Notes under the pieces: generated by a model | What the model saw: only the letters and a program-made list of their open reading frames with translations | What the model was told of the DNA's origin: nothing | Databases searched by the model: none | Made by a program: the position numbers and the translations under genes | Part shown: positions 44,569-48,071 of the stretch, piece by piece | Numbering within the stretch: the stretch's first letter is position 1 | Layout of the letters: each line of letters starts with the position of its first letter | DNA from: Komagataeibacter europaeus LMG 18890 | GTDB taxonomy: Bacteria; Pseudomonadota; Alphaproteobacteria; Acetobacterales; Acetobacteraceae | Length of the DNA: 48,071 bases | Direction: 5' to 3' | NCBI RefSeq assembly: GCF_000285295.1 | Contig: NZ_CADP01000019.1 | Span: forward strand, 1-48,071

Positions 44569-44910
44569 TTAGGAAACCGGCGTTTCCGGCTGGCCCTTCT
44601 TGTTCAGGACCGGGATACCGGCCGAGGCCACAGCCTGCTTGGCGGCAGGCTTGTCTGCCACCGGCACGCGCACGCCAGACTGTCCCGGCTTGAAGTGGTT
44701 TTCAGCCCAGCCGATGTTAAGGCCGATGGTGGTCATGACCTGATAGGCCACGGCCCACTTGCTGCCTGCATGCGGCGGCGGGATCATGGCGGTTGCGGCC
44801 CCGCAGGCGATGATGAACAGAGCCACATACAGGTCATACTGCGTGGGCACTTCGGTCAGCAGTAGCGCGATGACCGCGCCAAGTCCGCCGAACTTCGCGG
44901 TGGTGTTCAT
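44569..44910 (-). CDS. holin-like prophage membrane protein
   Basis: 113 residues from MNTTAKFGGLGAVIALLLTE (start 44910). Two hydrophobic stretches (GLGAVIALLLTEV, LYVALFIIACGAATAMI) are followed by a polar, Lys-rich tail. The position directly after a peptidoglycan-hydrolase-like gene (ATGA overlap) suggests a holin. The exact family is not recognised. Confidence 0.65.
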   Translation of the reverse strand: MNTTAKFGGLGAVIALLLTEVPTQYDLYVALFIIACGAATAMIPPPHAGSKWAVAYQVMTTIGLNIGWAENHFKPGQSGVRVPVADKPAAKQAVASAGIPVLNKKGQPETPVS

Positions 44911-45329
44911 GCGATTTCTCCGTTTGATCCGGACAGGGCGCTGGAAATCTGCGCCGGACTGAGATGCCCCGGTCCGTTCTCCATGGTGGTGATCCCCTCG
45001 ATCAGCCCCCGCATGGTGGCCGGGTCGCGTAGGTCCAGCACGGTATCGGCCTGCACGCCCATATGGCGGCATAGGCCGGAAATATAGGCCCCGGTGGCGT
45101 TCTCGGTGGGTGGCGCGTAGACCGATATGATGCTGGATACCGTGGTTAGGCCGCGCTCGGCGTAGCGCAGAAGCTGGTCACGTAGCGCCCGGATGCCGTC
45201 ACCCATGGTCGGGAACGCGGCAAAGCGCGGTTCCGCAACGCCGGTTTCCAGATGCGCGCCCGGCTGCCCGACATAATCAAGGTTGCCGGGGTTGTTGTTG
45301 CGGATGCCGCGGGGAAGTTGTCCGGTCAT
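44907..45329 (-). CDS. phage peptidoglycan-hydrolase-like / structural protein P5-like
   Basis: 140 residues from MTGQLPRGIRNNNPGNLDYV (start 45329). The RGIRNNNPGNL motif and the following FAAFPTMGDGIRALRDQLLRY, YAPPTENATGAYISGLC pattern are those of phage lytic transglycosylase-like proteins named after PRD1 P5. It probably cuts the cell wall at lysis. It overlaps neighbours on both sides (TAATG and ATGA). Confidence 0.8.
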   Translation of the reverse strand: MTGQLPRGIRNNNPGNLDYVGQPGAHLETGVAEPRFAAFPTMGDGIRALRDQLLRYAERGLTTVSSIISVYAPPTENATGAYISGLCRHMGVQADTVLDLRDPATMRGLIEGITTMENGPGHLSPAQISSALSGSNGEIA

Positions 45330-45772
45330 TATCCCGCAGGCTCCTGAAGGTGGAGAATGCTGTGCCATATGGTCTGTCCGAATTCCTGCCAGCCCAATAG
45401 GGTGCCGAGACCGGCAAGGATCACGACCGCCCACGTGGTATTGCGATTGAATAGGCGCTGGCGTTCATCGCGCGCGCCGCGTTCCTTGCTGATGGAGTCA
45501 AGAGCCTTGTCGATTTTGTCAGACAGCGTGTGATCGCGTTCTTTCTGGCTTCGGGCGCGTTCACGTTCTTCGCCGCGCTGCTCTGCAATCTGCTGCATGA
45601 TGTTCTGTTGGCCGCCCTGAAGAACGACAACACCGGCATTCAGCCGTTCAATCTGAACATCGTGCCGCTCCAGGTGCCCGTCATGCCGCTCCAGGTGCCC
45701 GTCATGCCGATCAAGCCGCACATCATGCTCATCCAATCGCGCCAGAACATCCAGCGTCGGTTCATCAATCAT
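45329..45772 (-). CDS. prophage coiled-coil membrane protein with 7-residue repeats
   Basis: 147 residues. The N-terminal part has repeats of RHDGHLE (about 19-40) that encode a coiled coil; a charged region follows, then one membrane helix near the C-terminus (TTWAVVILAGLGTLLGW). The DNA has a perfect 21-bp duplication at 45663-45704. It overlaps the hydrolase start by TAATG. Function unknown; phage proteins of this form often lie near the lysis genes. Confidence 0.7.
   Translation of the reverse strand: MIDEPTLDVLARLDEHDVRLDRHDGHLERHDGHLERHDVQIERLNAGVVVLQGGQQNIMQQIAEQRGEERERARSQKERDHTLSDKIDKALDSISKERGARDERQRLFNRNTTWAVVILAGLGTLLGWQEFGQTIWHSILHLQEPAG
45663..45704. repeat. 21-bp tandem duplication
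   Basis: Two identical units of TGCCGCTCCAGGTGCCCGTC plus A, with two more degenerate units after it, encoding the seven-residue repeats of the coiled-coil protein. Confidence 0.85.
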
Positions 45773-45784
45773 TCATCTTCTCAT

Positions 45785-45809
45785 GAAAAAACCGCCTCAA
45801 AGGGCGGTC
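45785..45809 (-). terminator. rho-independent terminator after the Ig-like protein gene
   Basis: ACCGCC and GGCGGT stem with a T6 run on the minus strand, about 26 bases after the stop of the gene at 45835. Confidence 0.7.
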
Positions 45810-45834
45810 GGGCAGGCGCGGATTGTGGGGCCGG

Positions 45835-46371
45835 TCAGACTGCGGCGGCAGCGACCGTGACGCTCAGACTGGCCGGATTGGTCAGGCCATCGGTGTTTGT
45901 GGCACTGATCGTGACAGTCCCTGCCGCCTTGGGCGTATAAGTCACTGTCTGGGCTGTGTTCGTGCAGCCGTTGAATGTCACGGTATCAGCCGAGAACGTC
46001 CCGCCTGCGTTCCCGTCGGATAGCGTGACCGTCGTATCCGCACCCGGCCCGTCATTATCCGGCGTCAGGGTCAGTGTCAGAGGCGACCCCGCCGCCGCCG
46101 TGGATGCGCCGGACAGCGTATATTCCGTGGATGGCGTATAGATGCTGCCCGTCGGGTATTTCCCGTCGGCATCCAGCGCGTAGGCAAAACCCGCCGGAAC
46201 GGTAAGGCCTGTCAGGGAAAATAGCATCTGCGTGCCCACTACGTAACCGACGGCCTGCGTTGTCATGGCGGCTGGCGTGACGGTTTTCCCATCAATCCCG
46301 GTATAGGATGCAGGCTGGTATATGAGGGCGGTCGTGCGGTACAGGATGTAGTTCTGTGCTGTGACGGTCAT
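45835..46371 (-). CDS. prophage protein with bacterial Ig-like C-terminal domain
   Basis: 178 residues. The second half (ADTTVTLSDGNAGGTFSADT, TYTPKAAGTVTISATNTDGL) is a typical Ig-like beta sandwich, often found on phage tails and capsids for surface attachment. The first half is unrecognised. It follows the tail-fibre gene by 12 bases. Confidence 0.75.
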   Translation of the reverse strand: MTVTAQNYILYRTTALIYQPASYTGIDGKTVTPAAMTTQAVGYVVGTQMLFSLTGLTVPAGFAYALDADGKYPTGSIYTPSTEYTLSGASTAAAGSPLTLTLTPDNDGPGADTTVTLSDGNAGGTFSADTVTFNGCTNTAQTVTYTPKAAGTVTISATNTDGLTNPASLSVTVAAAAV

Positions 46372-46383
46372 GCGTCAGTATCC

Positions 46384-48012
46384 TTATGCTGCACCCATAG
46401 CCATAACGGTCACTTCGACCGGGGCTGTAGAGGGAATGGCCGTGCCATACTGTGCCAGATGGACGTTGAACTGGGATTTTGTGGTTGTGCCGTAATAAAC
46501 GTTGGCGCTCACCGAGTTACCCTCGCCATCGCGGGTTTCACTTGACGATACGGCAACATAAGGTGCTTCGCTGAACGCGACTGGGAACGTAATCGTCTGC
46601 GTATCGGAAGCCATGACCTTGAAGGATAGGAATCGTAACGACCCCATGACAAACGTATCATAATCACCTGTGACATGAGACGCAGAGGATGTGACCCACG
46701 TTCTCGCGGTTCCGCTTGCCCCTACTGCCCACATCGCGCCAAAATATGAACTATAACCGAACCTGGTTATACCATCCGTCGTACTATCATTCTGCTGCTG
46801 CACGCTGGTTGCAATGCCCGACGCAAGTGTCGCGTTTTCATTGGCCTGCGAAGTTTGGAATGTAGTCAGGTTTGATTGGACCGTTGTGATGTCCGCTGCA
46901 ATCGCGATCCCTTCAAAAACGTTTGTCGTGCCATTGTTGTAGACCGCAATGGGGCGGCCTGTGGACTCCTGCTGGTACAGACCCAACATCTGGTAATCAC
47001 CCGACCCCTTACCGTAAATGCCGGATACACAGTCGCTGATATCAGCGGACAGGGTGGCATTTGTAGCGGCCTGGCTGGCGATCGCAGCCGTCAGGTTGGT
47101 CTGGACCTGCTGCACGTCTGCCTGATTGGGCAAGTCAATAAGCGTGGCCGCGCCCGTGGCGTCCTGGTAGGTGAACGCCGGGCGCTGCGTCGAACTCTGG
47201 AACCACAGCCCCATGCCCGGCAGGTCGCCGGTCGTACCCGTGATGGTGGCCAGATACGTGCCGGACAGCAGGGTGCCCTTGTCCACGCCATCAATCGCTA
47301 TGCGCAGCAGGCCGGAATAGGTTGCGTCCTGACCCAGGTTGATCTTGTCGGTGGTCTGGCTGGGGCCGCCGCCCTGCTGCACGGGGGTGAAGCCCAGTGC
47401 ATCCTGCTTGGCCGCCTGCAGCTGCGGGATGGTGTCGTAAAACGGCGCGCCACCCGCCTGTGCGATCATGTCCGCCGTGATGGACGTGGCCCCGGCGGGA
47501 ACGGTTATGGTCCACAGCGGATATGCGCCATCCGGCACGGACGCGCCAATGCCGATCTGCGCCATGTCCTGCCGCACGGTGGGCGCGGTCTTTCCGCTGT
47601 TATCGGCACCGGCATAGGTCACGGACGGGTCGGCGGCGTTGTAGAACGGCAGTACGGTATCATCCGTATCGACCGTGGCGGGCGTGACATAAACGGTATA
47701 GGTCGCCCCTGCCCCCGGCACCGCCAGCGTGACGGGATCGCGGCTGGCGTACTGGCGCACCAGCGCGCTGGAAACGGCGGCAAGCGTGCCATAGGCGGAT
47801 GCATCCACCACGCCGGGGGCCAGAAGGGATCCGGGCGCGACGGTCACGGCCAGCCCGGTTCCGGGCGCGCAGGCAAAGCCGCTGGCGGCCACGGTGGACC
47901 AGCCGTAAGCCATGGCCGCAAGCTGGCCCAGACCCACATACGCATTGCGCTGGGCGTTCAGCTGGTCGCTGTCCAGCGGGATCTGCGCGGGGTAGACGAT
48001 CTGTCTGTCCAT
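46384..48012 (-). CDS. phage tail fibre-type protein
   Basis: 542 residues. The N-terminal part resembles tail-proximal domains (MDRQIVYPAQIPLDSDQLNA). The middle has repeated Ala/Thr/Gln-rich helical segments (NLTAAIASQAATNATLSADI). The C-terminal region has the beta-rich pattern of receptor-binding tips (TITFPVAFSEAPYVAVSSSE). The start overlaps the stop of the preceding gene by TAATG. It probably binds the host surface. Confidence 0.82.
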   Translation of the reverse strand: MDRQIVYPAQIPLDSDQLNAQRNAYVGLGQLAAMAYGWSTVAASGFACAPGTGLAVTVAPGSLLAPGVVDASAYGTLAAVSSALVRQYASRDPVTLAVPGAGATYTVYVTPATVDTDDTVLPFYNAADPSVTYAGADNSGKTAPTVRQDMAQIGIGASVPDGAYPLWTITVPAGATSITADMIAQAGGAPFYDTIPQLQAAKQDALGFTPVQQGGGPSQTTDKINLGQDATYSGLLRIAIDGVDKGTLLSGTYLATITGTTGDLPGMGLWFQSSTQRPAFTYQDATGAATLIDLPNQADVQQVQTNLTAAIASQAATNATLSADISDCVSGIYGKGSGDYQMLGLYQQESTGRPIAVYNNGTTNVFEGIAIAADITTVQSNLTTFQTSQANENATLASGIATSVQQQNDSTTDGITRFGYSSYFGAMWAVGASGTARTWVTSSASHVTGDYDTFVMGSLRFLSFKVMASDTQTITFPVAFSEAPYVAVSSSETRDGEGNSVSANVYYGTTTKSQFNVHLAQYGTAIPSTAPVEVTVMAMGAA

Positions 48013-48071
48013 TATTCAGGGTTCTCCACGTCCTGAACCCACGCGATGGTGCCTGCGGGCATCACATCGGC
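48012..48071 (-). CDS. 3' end of an upstream phage gene (partial)
   Basis: The last 19 residues (ADVMPAGTIAWVQDVENPE) of a gene that enters from the right edge, stopping at 48012-48014 in a TAATG overlap with the tail-fibre gene. The overlap supports translation in this frame. Too short to identify. Confidence 0.6.
   Translation of the reverse strand, partial: ADVMPAGTIAWVQDVENPE

Overview
The window looks like chromosomal DNA of an acetic acid bacterium, most likely Komagataeibacter or a close Acetobacteraceae relative. Supporting points are the GC-rich coding with AT-rich intergenic regions, an aerobic-type (CobG/CobN) cobalamin pathway, an IS5/IS1031-like transposase, and a DosP/AxPDEA1-like heme-PAS c-di-GMP enzyme of the kind known from cellulose-producing species. 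The genus is inferred from recalled protein families, not from a database search.

Layout. 1-443: end of an IS5-family element that appears to sit inside a dispersed repeat. 480-1823: NCS2 purine/xanthine permease. 1935-7613 (minus): TonB-dependent receptor, then, upstream, tonB-exbB-exbD-exbD. 8236-12358 (minus): adenine deaminase, tyrosine recombinase, an unknown protein and a solitary ScpA in a tightly packed run. 12512-14595: TPP riboswitch and thiC. 14721-18789: small conserved protein, branched-chain aminotransferase, a nitroreductase whose frame is broken by a GGCG tandem repeat, and an AcuI-type oxidoreductase. 19085-34434: cobalamin region, with cbtB, a degenerate histidine phosphatase, a B12 riboswitch, DUF1636, cobW, cobN, cobG, cobH, cobI, cobJ, cobK (reversed), cobL, cobE, cobM, cbiD (reversed) and cobB. 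34635-36975: Fur-box-preceded feoA-feoB and a small Cys-rich membrane protein. 37296-39545: PAS-GAF-GGDEF-EAL protein. 39977-48071: prophage remnant or prophage end, with tail fibre, lysis-type genes, lipoproteins, an antirepressor and a plus-strand cassette headed by a ribbon-helix-helix regulator.

How the genes work together. The TonB/ExbB/ExbD set energises outer-membrane import. The cob cluster builds the corrin ring by the oxygen-dependent route: CobG makes precorrin-3B, CobI/J/M/L/H/K carry the methylations and rearrangements, CobB amidates, and CobN (with CobW and CbtB on the cobalt side) serves metal insertion. CbiD stands where CobF would be expected. The whole plus-strand series from 20467 follows a cobalamin riboswitch and its genes overlap by ATGA junctions, as in a long operon.

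Most unusual signals: (i) a roughly 300-nt candidate structured RNA (39629-39929) with its own promoter-like element, about nine possible hairpins and a UUCG-capped terminator between the c-di-GMP gene and the prophage; (ii) a family of about 80-bp intergenic palindromic repeats, often between convergent genes; (iii) the GGCG-repeat frameshift in the nitroreductase; (iv) the recombinase-unknown-ScpA operon; (v) the insulated plus-strand cassette in the prophage.
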